Positions 54,789-63,632 of a stretch of 64,000 nucleotides of DNA are shown piece after piece. Numbering within the stretch: position 1 is the first letter of the stretch; each line of letters starts with the position of its first letter. The stretch is from CAVZMO01 sp963776195 (GTDB lineage Bacteria; Nitrospirota; Thermodesulfovibrionia; Thermodesulfovibrionales; SM23-35). Below the pieces are notes generated by a model. The model was not told where the DNA came from, searched no databases, and worked only from the letters and a program-made list of their open reading frames with translations. Position numbers and translations under genes: made by a program. The stretch covers positions 11,800-75,799 of the forward strand of contig CAVZMO010000013.1 in assembly GCA_963776195.1 (NCBI GenBank), in the 5' to 3' direction.

Positions 54789-55271
54789 TCAAGAAGTACC
54801 AGAGGGGTTACTCCCGTCATCCGCCTTTCCTTTCTTCCATAATTTCAGCAGAGACAAAAACCCGAAGAATGCCAGCAGGAAGCTGATCCCCACAAATGCC
54901 TTTGTGTACTTAGCGACCAAAGGTTTTTTAAAAGAATCCATAAAGAGATTTTCGTTGACATCCACCACGACCTGAGCGCCATGCATCCCGTGCTCGGATT
55001 CTCCATAGACCTTTATCACCCAGTTCCCTTTCCTGTCCGGAAGGAATGATACAAAACCATTCTTGTCCGTCCTCCCTTTCTGGTGGGTAATCTTGTCCCC
55101 CGGTCCAAAAATCTCATACTAAGAATAGCTTGCCGGGTCATCTTCCGCATAAAAAATTCTCGCACTTATCCCCCGGTTTTCGACCTGATAATGTACGGAA
55201 TGGGCGATAGCCGGGCTGTGAAGCCCGGCTATAATACAACCGATTACCATGAATGTAATTACGGTCTTCAT
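54789..55271 (-). pseudogene. NikL/CbiL-like periplasmic protein with an in-frame amber codon
   Basis: ATG at 55271 overlaps the stop of the upstream DUF4198 gene. Signal peptide, then HSVHYQVENRGISARIFYAE, a DDPASYS segment, a TAG at 55119-55121 (codon 51), then in the same frame YEIFGPGDKITHQKGRTDKNG, a FLPDRKGNW turn, and a C-terminal helix (AFVGISFLLAFFGFLSLL) with a basic tail. Relatives are about 160 residues without the stop and form part of nickel/cobalt ECF-type systems. Here the codon is probably a point mutation from a sense codon. Confidence 0.8.
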
Positions 55272-55975
55272 TTGGTCTCAAATGTAAGAACCGTTGTAAA
55301 AGACAAGAAATCAACATCAGGATTATCTTTTACAGGAATCCTGTGTTTCGCCAAAATAATGTGCATGCCTTTGTCCGACACTTTTACACTGAAATGGCCT
55401 TCTTTATCTGTCTTGCCCGCCTCCGCGTGGTTTCCTGTTTCGACCGTCGCGCCTTCAAGTGGTTTCCCGTCAAAGTATATCCTGACAGGTAGGATTTCGT
55501 TCGGTTTTAATTTATAGGGATTCTTTAGTGGCACAATCTCGAACCTTAATCCTGAAGGCTTAGCTATGCTATTGCTATAGGCAAATAAACCCTTGGCAAA
55601 TTGTGAAGAATAAACTGAGTCTATTACCTGAAGACCTGCCTTTGCAGCCTCTCTCTTTGTGAGCCTCTTTTTTCCATCAGGTGTGGTTACAAGATAACCG
55701 CCTTCAAAGGAAACAACAATCATCGAAATATCCGACTTTGATGACAAATACACTGTATCCTTATCATTTCTTCTTTCTAATACAGTCTCTTTTCCCTTGT
55801 TATCAAAAGCCTTTACCTCTTTCACCTTTTCGGGGTCATAAGGGTTTATCTCCGGTGGATGACCCCATAATACTTTAAATACAGTTCCTTCTTTTTCGAT
55901 CCAGAGATGATGGGCAAAGGCTGCCTGAGTGAACAGCAAGACAAAAACTATGGCTGAAAAAACTTTCTTTTTCAT
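55268..55975 (-). CDS. DUF4198 (NikK-like) periplasmic protein 1
   Basis: 235 residues. The signal peptide is cut to leave HHLWIEKEGTVFKVLWGHPPE at the N-terminus, the His/Trp start typical of DUF4198 proteins linked to nickel and cobalt uptake. An immunoglobulin-like second domain (about 165-230: LPVRIYFDGKPLEGATVETG) follows. It should be periplasmic or anchored and hand metal to the transporter. Followed directly by the NikL-like gene with overlapping stop/start. Confidence 0.85.
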   Translation of the reverse strand: MKKKVFSAIVFVLLFTQAAFAHHLWIEKEGTVFKVLWGHPPEINPYDPEKVKEVKAFDNKGKETVLERRNDKDTVYLSSKSDISMIVVSFEGGYLVTTPDGKKRLTKREAAKAGLQVIDSVYSSQFAKGLFAYSNSIAKPSGLRFEIVPLKNPYKLKPNEILPVRIYFDGKPLEGATVETGNHAEAGKTDKEGHFSVKVSDKGMHIILAKHRIPVKDNPDVDFLSFTTVLTFETK

Positions 55976-56018
55976 GCTTTAATCCCTCCGTGTTCTTTAT
56001 TTAGGCTCTCCAGCTACT

Positions 56019-56729
56019 TTATAAGGTGAGCGATGCGGAGAAGTCTACTTTATGATTGCATACGAACATCCATACGCCGGGCTGACGAATCTTCATATAG
56101 GCAACTCCCTCTTCATTGCTTTTCGTAAATAGCGGGAATGGTTCATCTTCAGAATAATAGCCTGCATAGGTAGCATACAGATATGTGGATAAAGGCTTTC
56201 CTTCAAAAAGGATCTTGACAGGAAGTGATTCACCGGCTTTTATCTCCTGCGGATTTTTTAATGGAATAATCTCAATCCGGTGGCCAAAAGGTTTGCTGAT
56301 ATCACTTTTACCTTCGCCGGTAGAGATAATCGATTTTGCATACTTTTCAGAGGCAACATGTTGTTTATCTCCTTTTACTTTCCGGTATGCCGTAACCACA
56401 TAGGAGCCTTTTTGATCGGCAGTAATCTCTCCAACCAAAGCACCTGACCTTTCTCCTGTTTTATCTTCCCATGTTTTTGCAACCTCTCTCTTCTGTCCGT
56501 CAGGCCCGAGATAAGAAAGCTCTGCAAGACTCCCCCTGCTTATCAAAATATCGTAGTAAGGGAAATTGTGGCCAAACACAACCTTGACTGTAGTATTGCT
56601 TCCCGGTGCTGGATAATGATTGTCGACATTAAGCCACAGATCATGTGCCATTGCCGGATAGGAATTTACAACGTGATAAACAAATAACAAAAGAATGCTT
56701 AGAAAGAATTTATGTCTGTTTTTACTCAT
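56019..56729 (-). CDS. DUF4198 (NikK-like) periplasmic protein 2
   Basis: 236 residues from MSKNRHKFFLSILL, preceded by aaaggagcaa; the frame is open 14 codons further up without such a site. Mature start AHDLWLNVDNHYPAPGS, then GHNFPYYD and a second domain with LPVKILFEGKPLSTYLYATY. Paralogous to the other two DUF4198 proteins in the cluster. Function as for its neighbour, inferred. Confidence 0.85.
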   Translation of the reverse strand: MSKNRHKFFLSILLLFVYHVVNSYPAMAHDLWLNVDNHYPAPGSNTTVKVVFGHNFPYYDILISRGSLAELSYLGPDGQKREVAKTWEDKTGERSGALVGEITADQKGSYVVTAYRKVKGDKQHVASEKYAKSIISTGEGKSDISKPFGHRIEIIPLKNPQEIKAGESLPVKILFEGKPLSTYLYATYAGYYSEDEPFPLFTKSNEEGVAYMKIRQPGVWMFVCNHKVDFSASLTL

Positions 56730-56832
56730 AATAATTGCTCCTTTTATAGATTTAACAGTTACATATCTCATGTTATCTCCATGAGTTACTAATCCTACAA
56801 TAATAATTCCAAAACGATCCTAAAAAAATACC

Positions 56833-56893
56833 TTTTTAAAAGCTTTTCCTGGAATTTTAATTTGGTTTTATTAATGACCTCCTTATAAACCTC
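56833..56893 (+). other. Possible diverged relic of the group II intron reverse transcriptase gene
   Basis: About 60 bases resemble 2870-2929 and the matching part of the intact intron (tttttaaaNgcttttc, then atgacctccttatN). I count roughly 75 percent identity with two small gaps, and the first codons read FLKAF as in the intron protein. It lies in the spacer between two DUF4198 genes (56772-56999). Short and divergent, so chance cannot be excluded. Confidence 0.3.
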
Positions 56894-56999
56894 TGAGATC
56901 AATTGAAAAAGCCTTCTTGAAGCAAAAGAGCGAACAGGAAGGCAGCGACAATACAACAATTATGCCCAGCCAATCTTCCTGCTCGCCGCATATAAAAAA

Positions 57000-57795
57000 T
57001 TACTTAACCTGGAAGGTCAACGAAGCCGCTCTGGACTGTTTGTCGCAGATGGTTGCGTCCGGGTATGCTATCTCTTCCTTAATTAGAAGCAGCCATGTGC
57101 CCTCATTTATCAGCTTAATCTTGGCAATCCCGTCTTTGTCAGTCGAGGTAGTGTATGCGAAAGTTCCGGATTCTTCAGAAAAGCCAGCATAGGTACCATA
57201 AACATTGGTTCTTACCGGTTTCCCCTGTAAAAGAATCTTCACCTTTAATACATCACCTTTCTTCAGCTTAGCCGGGTCCTGGAGCGGAACTATTTCTATC
57301 GGGTGCCCGAGAATCGTTGAGAACGAGTCCCCACCGGGAGCCCCCACTGTGAATAGTGCCTTTGCATATTTTTCAGAGTACCTGCACTCGATGACGTCCC
57401 TTCAGGTCTTTTTTGTTTTTTCCACCTTGGTATCCATCCACGGTTTTTGAGGAAAATCCGGCGCGTTGTTTCACGACCGCCAAATACGACCCTTCCCCTC
57501 CGAAAGGAGTCTTCGATTGATATTTTGCATCTCCCTCCGGGATCGAAAGCACTTCCTTGCCGTCAGGACTCAGGAAGGAAACTGTATCCACTTTGTCGCG
57601 AGACAGAAAGTCCTTTCCCGGGATTGCAAAACTATGCCCGTATCCTATGGTGAGCACTGCAGGCTTGGACTTATCAATTGAATAGTCATGCATGTTGATC
57701 CACATGTCATGGGCAACTGCCAGGCTGGAATTCATAAGGAAACAAATAAATACTAAAAAGATGCTCATAGAGAATTTATGTCCATCTATTTTCAT
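57000..57795 (-). pseudogene. DUF4198 (NikK-like) periplasmic protein 3, frameshifted
   Basis: First frame from MKIDGHKFSMSIFLVF: signal peptide, AHDMWINMHDYSIDKSK, GYGHSFAIPG, ending in a wrong tail after KNKKDLKG. The second frame continues VIECRYSEKYAKALFTVGAP, then GHPIEIVPLQDPAKLKKGD and the second domain VKILLQGKPVRTNVYGTYAGF to the stop at 57000. A one-base shift near 57401 separates them. Closest to protein 2 of the cluster. Confidence 0.85.
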
Positions 57796-57856
57796 ATAGT
57801 TCATCCTTTCTAATTTTTAATTGTTAGCTGCCAATATTCTCCTGCCAAGTCATCCC

Positions 57857-60174
57857 TTAAAATGTATATTTCAGATCTGCATACAATGTTCTCCTGGGAT
57901 AAGGGTGCATCACATGGTAAAGCTGGTCGGTAATATTGTCGATCCCTAAGGATGCTTTGAGGTTTTTCATAAACTGGTAGGCCACCTTGGTATCGAAGAT
58001 CAGGAATTTGTCCATCGCCCCATATACTCCATCGTTGTTGTCGCTATTGTCCAGTCGCCCATACTGCTTGCCCGAGTAATGGCCGGCAAACGTTATAAAC
58101 CAGCGGTCTGTGGGCGCATAGTCGAGGACGATTTTCGTACGCCAATGCGGCACCATCGGAAAGTCCTTGCCGACGCTCGCCGGCACGTTTGCGTTGGCCA
58201 AGATCTCGGAATCGGTCCATGCCAGGTTTGCAAAGACCCCAAGTCCGTCAATAAGGAATTGCCGTTTGTTAAACGCAACCTCGATACCCCTGGTTCTCAC
58301 TTTGTCTACGTTCTGAAAATTTGTCACGTTTGTATATGTATTGGTCTGACTGTATATTGCGTCCTTTACATAGTCTTCAAAGAAGGTCAGACGGGCTTCA
58401 CCTGTTTCTCCTATAGTGCGGGTGATTGTGAAGTCCTTGGCAAAATCCTTTTCCGGCTTCATGTCAGGGTTCCCATTGTTGATAATCCCGGAAGAAGTAA
58501 TCCCTCCGTAATATAGTTCTCCTACTGTCGGGTAACGGGTTGCTAAGGCAAGAGATAAGCGGATTCTCCATTCATCGGTGGGTCTGAATGTCGCCGATAA
58601 CTTGGGAGATATGCCGTTGTCGTTTTTATCCGGGGGGCGGCTTGTAAGACGCCCTGATGCGGAGTCGGTCGATTTGGAGGCGTCAAAGCCTTCCCACCAT
58701 TCATACCTGCCGCCCAGATATACGGACCACTGCTTGCTGATATCCCATGTGTCATCGATAAAAAGGGCGTGGGTCTGGGTTTTACCTTGTTCCCCTTTAC
58801 TCAGGGTCGTCCGGCATCACTTTTCCAGTCCGACGCATTCCAGGCCTCGGAATTTATGTAATAACGGTCATAGTGGTATCCGGCACCCACTGTGTGGACG
58901 CCTAATCCTTTGATCTCGTACGAACCTTTCAGATCGGCCGTATACCATCCGTTTTCGTTGTCCGTGACCGTGCCGGCGCCGCCATACTCGGATGCCGGAG
59001 GACTGGTATTTGACGTACAGGTGATGTTCCTGGGGCTGCTATAGGAACTCACCCCGGCAAAGACTTTGATCCCGTTGGGAGAGTTGTACGAATAAGCAAG
59101 ACCGGTGAGAAGATCCTGCTTCTCCAATTTTGTGTAAGTGAATGCATTTTCATTCAATGTATAACTCTTGCCGTTGATGTTCACATTACCTGAATATACG
59201 GGATCCCCGTTGGCGTCCAGAAGATAGGTTTGGGGATTGTTGCGTTCCAGTGCTGTCCCAAAAACCTAAGGTTAAACGGACCTGGGATTCGGATGTCAAA
59301 TCGTACGCAAGCTTGATCTTTCCTGTGGTATTCGCTATGTCAGTCACCCCCGAGCCCCCAAGAATATACCTCTTTTTACCTTTGGGGTCCCGGTCTGTCA
59401 CCCATCCGCTTACGGGTGTAGCGCTGCCGGGTGATTTGCCGGAGGATTCCAGTACAGTGGTATAACTGATTCCCTGAGCGCGGGTTTCCAGGCGGTCAGC
59501 CCAGATCGAAAACGACAGCGGTCCGATCTTTCCGATAGTATGCATTTGCGTTATAGCTATTGAGGTCGGTATCGGTCTTATACTCCCGAAGCTCTGGAAG
59601 GTGTAGGTGGCTTCCGCCTGGACCTCCCTTTTTCTGCGGCATATGAGTGGTGATGACGGCAGTTCCTGACATCGAATTGCCGCTTAGCGCCGCTGAAAAT
59701 GGTCCGTAGATCATGTCCATGGTCTCGATTTCGTCTGGGAAGACCATCTGCCACTTCGGCGCGTTGCTGTTGCCGGCGGCGGTGAAATCGCTGAGACGAA
59801 GTCCGTCTGCAATAACCAGGGTCCGTGCAGTCATGGTTGAGTTGTTTCCCCGGATAACCAGTGGAGCATTGTTGGAACCAGGATATATTTTTCTCATAGG
59901 ACCCGGGCATGTACTTGAAAATGTCCGACGTGTCAATAGCGTTGATCCGTTCGATCCCTTCGGGAGTAAGCGATTCTACAACAGCGGGCATGTTAACAGT
60001 GGCTTCGTCTACGATCTTTCCTGTGACGGTAACGACGATTTCCTCAAGTTGTGCTTCTTTCTCTTTTGTCTTTTTCTCAATATCTTTTTTCTCTATTTCT
60101 TCTGCCATTGCTATTGAGAAAGAAATCAACAAAACCAAAAAGGCGCTCACAATAATTTTCAGAACATCTCTCAT
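57857..60174 (-). pseudogene. TonB-dependent outer-membrane receptor, multiple frameshifts
   Basis: Signal peptide (MRDVLKIIVSAFLVLLISF), a short charged linker, a TonB box/plug start (LEEIVVTVTGKIVDEATVNMP) and plug sequences (PLVIRGNNSTMTARTLVIADG) are followed by barrel strands spread over at least five frames. The barrel ends DQLYHVMHPYPRRTLYADLKYTF, with the expected C-terminal Phe. Breaks lie near 59915, 59545, 59240, 59185-59178, 58795 and 58520. Restored length is about 770 residues. Its place beside tonB-exbBD and DUF4198 genes suggests a nickel, cobalt or corrinoid substrate. As written it cannot be made. Confidence 0.88.
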
Positions 60175-60255
60175 TCAACCCTCCTTTTTTTCTTCCCCAC
60201 CCCCTTTCTGTTAAAATAAAAAAAGGGGGCGTTGTATTTCGCAGCGTTTCCCTCC

Positions 60256-60291
60256 GGGGCAGGGTGTCCGTTCCAAGGTTACCCCTGCCCC
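60256..60291 (-). terminator. GC-rich hairpin after exbD
   Basis: ggggcaggg and cccctgcccc form a strong stem in the spacer between exbD and the receptor gene. No T-tract follows on the minus strand, so it may be a processing or stability structure within the operon. Confidence 0.4.
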
Positions 60292-60314
60292 TTTACTACA
60301 GACTGTTACTTTAT

Positions 60315-60707
60315 TTATATGTTTCTTTCACCTCCCTTTTCTGTCTGGATCGCGACTTTCCTGAATCCCAGGTTATTGATAATATCAAGGACATCCACAA
60401 ATACCTGAAGCCTGATGTCCCTGTCTGCACGGATAACCATAGGCGTTTCCCTGTCCAGATGGATTACTTTTTCTCTCAATTCATCAAGCGTCATCGGAGA
60501 GGCATTGAAATAGACCGTTCCATCTTTATGTATGGATATGGTCTGATTTTTCAGAATCTCCTTATGTTCAGCAGATGCCTTTGGCAATGATACGTTGATC
60601 ATTCCTGAAGCTATAAATGTCGATGTGGTAAGAACGATCGTAAGCAGTACGAGCATCACATCAACCAGTGGAATAACATTCATATAATCAAATTCTTTTT
60701 CTTCCAT
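60315..60707 (-). CDS. exbD: ExbD-type energy-transducing protein
   Basis: About 130 residues from MEEKEFDYMNVIPLVDVMLV, with a gggagacagg site upstream. One N-terminal membrane helix carries the conserved Asp in IPLVDVMLVLLTI, followed by a periplasmic domain (RADRDIRLQVFVDVLDIINNLG). With ExbB it uses the proton gradient to drive TonB. Its start overlaps the exbB 3' end. Confidence 0.93.
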   Translation of the reverse strand: MEEKEFDYMNVIPLVDVMLVLLTIVLTTSTFIASGMINVSLPKASAEHKEILKNQTISIHKDGTVYFNASPMTLDELREKVIHLDRETPMVIRADRDIRLQVFVDVLDIINNLGFRKVAIQTEKGGERNI

Positions 60708-61123
60708 TTGCCTGTCTCCCATTGGGCAATCAGCACTTTCACCTTCCTCAAGAGAAAGTTGTAAAAAGTAATAGAGGGAATCGCGACAACAAGCCCTATC
60801 GCTGTTGCCTTCAGGGCGAGGGCAAGTCCGGTCATGATCTTGCTCGTATCGATCAACCCTTCCTTGCCTATGGTATAAAAGGTGAGCATAATGCCGAGCA
60901 CGGTGCCGAGCAGGCCAATGTACGGTGCATTGCTTCCGATGGTTGCTATGATATGCAGTTTCTTTGTGAGTTCTATTTCAAGGGATTTTTTATCATCGAA
61001 GTCTCCCAGCCTGATGTTCCGGTATACAAGCAGTCTCTCTACCGCGATTGAGACCGCAATGATACTCATAACCACCAGGAGTCCTATGATCCCATAATCA
61101 ACAGCTGCCTTAAGCCATTCCAT
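60680..61123 (-). CDS. exbB: ExbB-type proton channel protein
   Basis: 147 residues, the short MotA/TolQ/ExbB form with three membrane helices. The core is IGSNAPYIGLLGTVLGIM and KATAIGLVVAIPSITFYNFL. It forms the inner-membrane motor with ExbD and TonB. The gene lies between tonB and exbD in one operon. Confidence 0.93.
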   Translation of the reverse strand: MEWLKAAVDYGIIGLLVVMSIIAVSIAVERLLVYRNIRLGDFDDKKSLEIELTKKLHIIATIGSNAPYIGLLGTVLGIMLTFYTIGKEGLIDTSKIMTGLALALKATAIGLVVAIPSITFYNFLLRKVKVLIAQWETGKWKKKNLII

Positions 61124-61144
61124 AAATATATCTCCTTTTTGGTA

Positions 61145-61879
61145 TCAGACCTTTTTCAGAACAAAACGGATGGTGAGCAAAGCTTTCGAAGCAACGCTTA
61201 CCCCTTTTTCACGCGCAGGGGAAAAGGTCGACATCTTTACCGCCTCCATAGCAGACTCCGTAAAGCCATAGCCTGCCGGTTCAACCACTTCAACATTCAA
61301 AAGTCTTCCTTTTTCATTTATGAAAAGCCTTAAAACAACCTTGCCCTGCTTGCCGAGTTTTTTCGCCATCATGGGATATACAGGCATTTGCCTTTTCAAA
61401 AATGCGGGAGCGCCGGAAGAACCGAATTCTGTCTCGATAATTGCAGATGTGCCGGACGGGGCAGCATATGCTGCATTACTGACCGCGCTTTCACTGCCCT
61501 GATGCTGAGATGTCTGCGGCCGGGGGTCGGGCTCGGGGGTGCTTGCCACTTTTACTGCGTCAGGGGTTTCAACCGTGTTATCCCTGATGACCGCTTCATG
61601 CTCTTCAACAGGAGTTTCCTTTATCACCGGTATTTCTTCTCTCGCCACTTTCCTTTCCGGTTCAGCAGCTCTGGGTCTCTTTATCTCCCTATCAGGCTGA
61701 GGCGCCTGAACTGTTTCTTCCCCCATTTGGGTAAACTGGATATAATACGTTTTGACATCATTACTGCTTTTCACAAGAGAGAGCGCAAAAAACAGCATGA
61801 AGATAATCGAATGGACGGAAAGCGACGTTATCAGTCCGTAACGCTGCTCATTCGCGTATCCCAATCCTTGTGTGTTCAT
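61145..61879 (-). CDS. tonB: TonB energy-transducing protein
   Basis: About 244 residues from MNTQGLGYANEQRYG, preceded by cggagaa; an ATG ten codons upstream is weaker. One membrane helix (SLSVHSIIFMLFFALSLV), a Pro/Glu-rich periplasmic spacer (about 60-145) and a C-terminal TonB domain with YPMMAKKLGKQGKVVLRLFI and AMEAVKMSTFSPA. It couples the ExbBD motor to the receptor encoded downstream. Confidence 0.93.
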   Translation of the reverse strand: MNTQGLGYANEQRYGLITSLSVHSIIFMLFFALSLVKSSNDVKTYYIQFTQMGEETVQAPQPDREIKRPRAAEPERKVAREEIPVIKETPVEEHEAVIRDNTVETPDAVKVASTPEPDPRPQTSQHQGSESAVSNAAYAAPSGTSAIIETEFGSSGAPAFLKRQMPVYPMMAKKLGKQGKVVLRLFINEKGRLLNVEVVEPAGYGFTESAMEAVKMSTFSPAREKGVSVASKALLTIRFVLKKV

Positions 61880-61940
61880 TTCTCCGTTCGTATTCCGTTG
61901 CGTTATCATTTCTCAAAATACCTGCGATGAATGAAAAAGC

Positions 61941-61967
61941 AGGGTGCGGGTTTGGCTCCCGCACCCT
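61941..61967 (-). terminator. Terminator after the His-rich gene, ahead of tonB
   Basis: agggtgcggg and cccgcaccct form a perfect 10-bp stem with a seven-base loop, followed on the minus strand by gctttttcattc. A similar hairpin lies at 62369-62396. Confidence 0.7.
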
Positions 61968-62009
61968 CTATCCTCAGGAGGGTTAGCAAGTGTCCGGAGG
62001 AAAATGCAT

Positions 62010-62273
62010 TTAATTCTTCTCTTTGTGTTTATGGACTTCTTTTTCATGTCCGGGATGCTTATGCTCATGGGGGCCGTGTTTGCTTTTCTCATGTTCATGC
62101 TCGCCGGATATGCCTTTGTCCTCATGTTCGTGGAGATGCTGGTGCTCGTGTTCATGCTCGTGCGTATGAGCATGCTCGTGGCTTTATTTTTTCTCCTCCT
62201 GAGCATGCACATGCGGCTGCTTATGCGAATGCCCATGAGAGTGCGAATGCTTGTGTCCATGTTTTCCACACAT
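62010..62273 (-). pseudogene. Histidine-rich protein with an in-frame ochre codon
   Basis: The frame starts MCGKHGHKHSHSHGHSHKQP and reaches TAA at 62184-62186 after 29 codons. The same frame then continues for 57 more codons of the same style (SHEHAHTHEHEHEHQ..., ...GPHEHKHPGHEKEVHKHK) to a TAA at 62010. Preceded by aaggaggattt. The whole would be an 87-residue histidine-rich metal-binding protein like nickel-storing Hpn-type or SlyD-tail sequences. Either the stop truncates it to a 29-residue peptide, or it is read through. The other frame of this stretch is a shadow. Confidence 0.7.
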
Positions 62274-62368
62274 AATAAATCCTCCTTTTCATCAGGCCAA
62301 AGCCCGTTGTGTCTTATTAGCCATGTAAACGTCGTGCATATCTGACGTAATCATATTCCTATCAAAAG

Positions 62369-62396
62369 CCGGGTGCGGTATGGCATCCGCACCCGG
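62369..62396 (-). terminator. Hairpin between the methyltransferase and His-rich genes
   Basis: ccgggtgcgg and ccgcacccgg form a perfect 10-bp stem around tatggcat, then cttttgat on the minus strand. Resembles the hairpin at 61941-61967 in stem sequence and in the preceding accctcc. Confidence 0.6.
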
Positions 62397-62454
62397 TACT
62401 GCGGAGGGTAAAGAAATTCCAGAGTTATTTCAAAAAACCATGCATCGCATCACA

Positions 62455-63251
62455 TTATTGCTCAACGTACCATTCCGCAATGGGACTAGGTAGCCCTGAC
62501 TGCTGTCCCGCAAAAAACTTTTTCCACCAGTAGATACCTGTTTCCGCAAAACCTTTTTGCCACATATGATTATTTTCATACGTCAATTCCGAGAGAATCG
62601 CATGGCGTTCAAACTGATCGGGCACTCTGCCGTGCCTGAATGACCAATGCTCCAGTGCCTCTTCCAGGCAATGGTAGACGTGAGAGCTTTCAGTGGCGAA
62701 GGATTTATTAAATACCATCGTGTAATCATCATATGTCCTTTTTCCCATGATCTCAGGGAGACAAATCTCTGAAGCTATGAACACATTTTTTGCCCGTGCA
62801 GCAAATACCTTTTCTAATGCAGCGCTAAAACCAATCTGTGTCAGGTGAAGACTGTTGCAGGCAAAATAAGGTCATAGTCCTGCATGTGATAATCAGGGAA
62901 ATCCTCCCATCTGCGCGTATCGACTGAAAACAGCTCAATGTCCCGTCTGAATGACTCTTCATAAAGAAGATTTCTCATTCCTTCCGAAGGTTCAAGGGCT
63001 GTTACTTCACATCCGATAGCGCACAAAGGCAGTGACAGTACGCCGTTCCCTGCCCCTATATCAAGGACTTTCCATCCGGGCTGTACAAATGTCGTAAGGA
63101 TTTCAATGATTCTATTGTGATACTCATTATGTTCAACCCAAAGCTTGTGCCATTTGGCATTGCCATCCCAGTAGTCAACTGTCGCTGGTCTGGAGATAAA
63201 ATTCCTTCCATATTGCCTCTCACAATTCATATTTAATGTTGCATTCGCCAC
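62455..63251 (-). pseudogene. Class I SAM-dependent methyltransferase, frameshifted
   Basis: The first frame has motif I VLDIGAGNGVLSLPL and VTALEPSEGM, ending ...QDYDLILPATVFT. A shift in a TTTT run near 62868 restores FACNSLHLTQIGFSAALEKV and leads into VFIASEICLPEIMGKRTYD to the stop at 62455. Restored length about 265 residues. Homologues are found beside metal and corrinoid transporters; the substrate is unknown. It lies in the same operon as the small helical protein upstream. Confidence 0.85.
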
Positions 63252-63254
63252 TGT

Positions 63255-63456
63255 TCAACTGATCATCCTTTCGGCCTCTTCAAATCGTCTAGCCAAATCT
63301 TTTTTTGTCCATATAAAGCCTTACTAGCGTCCTTGACAATTCTTCATTCCCAGTAGAAGAGACCTTTTCCGCCCAGTCCATGTAACTCTGTGCGTGCTCA
63401 TTGTTATGTTCCTTCCAGTAATGGAGTAATCCCTTAAGCTTCATAAGTTCATTCAT
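63255..63456 (-). pseudogene. Small helical protein, paralogue of 54458-54658, frameshifted in a poly-A run
   Basis: From MNELMKLKGLLHYWKEHNNE, preceded by ggaggattt. The frame as written ends in DKKRFG at 63289. A run of seven A near 63296-63302 carries one base too many; with six A it reads DKKDLARRFEEAERMIS and ends at 63255. The restored 67-residue protein shares HNNEHA and GNEELSR with its paralogue. First gene of the operon, behind leader elements C and D. Confidence 0.65.
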
Positions 63457-63476
63457 AAATCCTCCAAAATAAAAAA

Positions 63477-63515
63477 GCCACGAGAGCTCACCTTCATGGT
63501 GCATGCCTTCGTGGC
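63477..63515 (-). promoter_or_regulatory. Double-hairpin leader element C
   Basis: On the minus strand GCC-ACGAA-GGC, CACC-ATGAA-GGTG, then TCGTGGC followed by TTTTTTATTTT and at once the ribosome binding site of the 63456 gene. The terminator-like pairing GCCACGA/TCGTGGC would end transcription just before the gene. Confidence 0.55.
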
Positions 63516-63632
63516 TTTTCCTAATATCTTTTAAAGTTTTTTTGCTTCAGCCCTTTTCAGGGATCAAATGCAACTCATTTTGTTTTGCGCATTTGTCTTC
63601 TCATCAAATGCTTTACTACAAAAAATAAAAAA

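Noticed and set aside
61913..62269. Met/Ser/Thr-rich minus-strand frame over the second His-rich gene
   Set aside because: It is a frame shadow: the His codon CAT/CAC array reads as Met/Ser/Thr in the neighbouring frame, while the His-rich frame has the ribosome binding site.
54789..62273. Genetic recoding of TAG or TAA as sense codons
   Set aside because: Many intact genes in the window end in TAG or TAA, and only two genes have in-frame stops, in an island already rich in frameshifts. Mutation or sequencing error is simpler.
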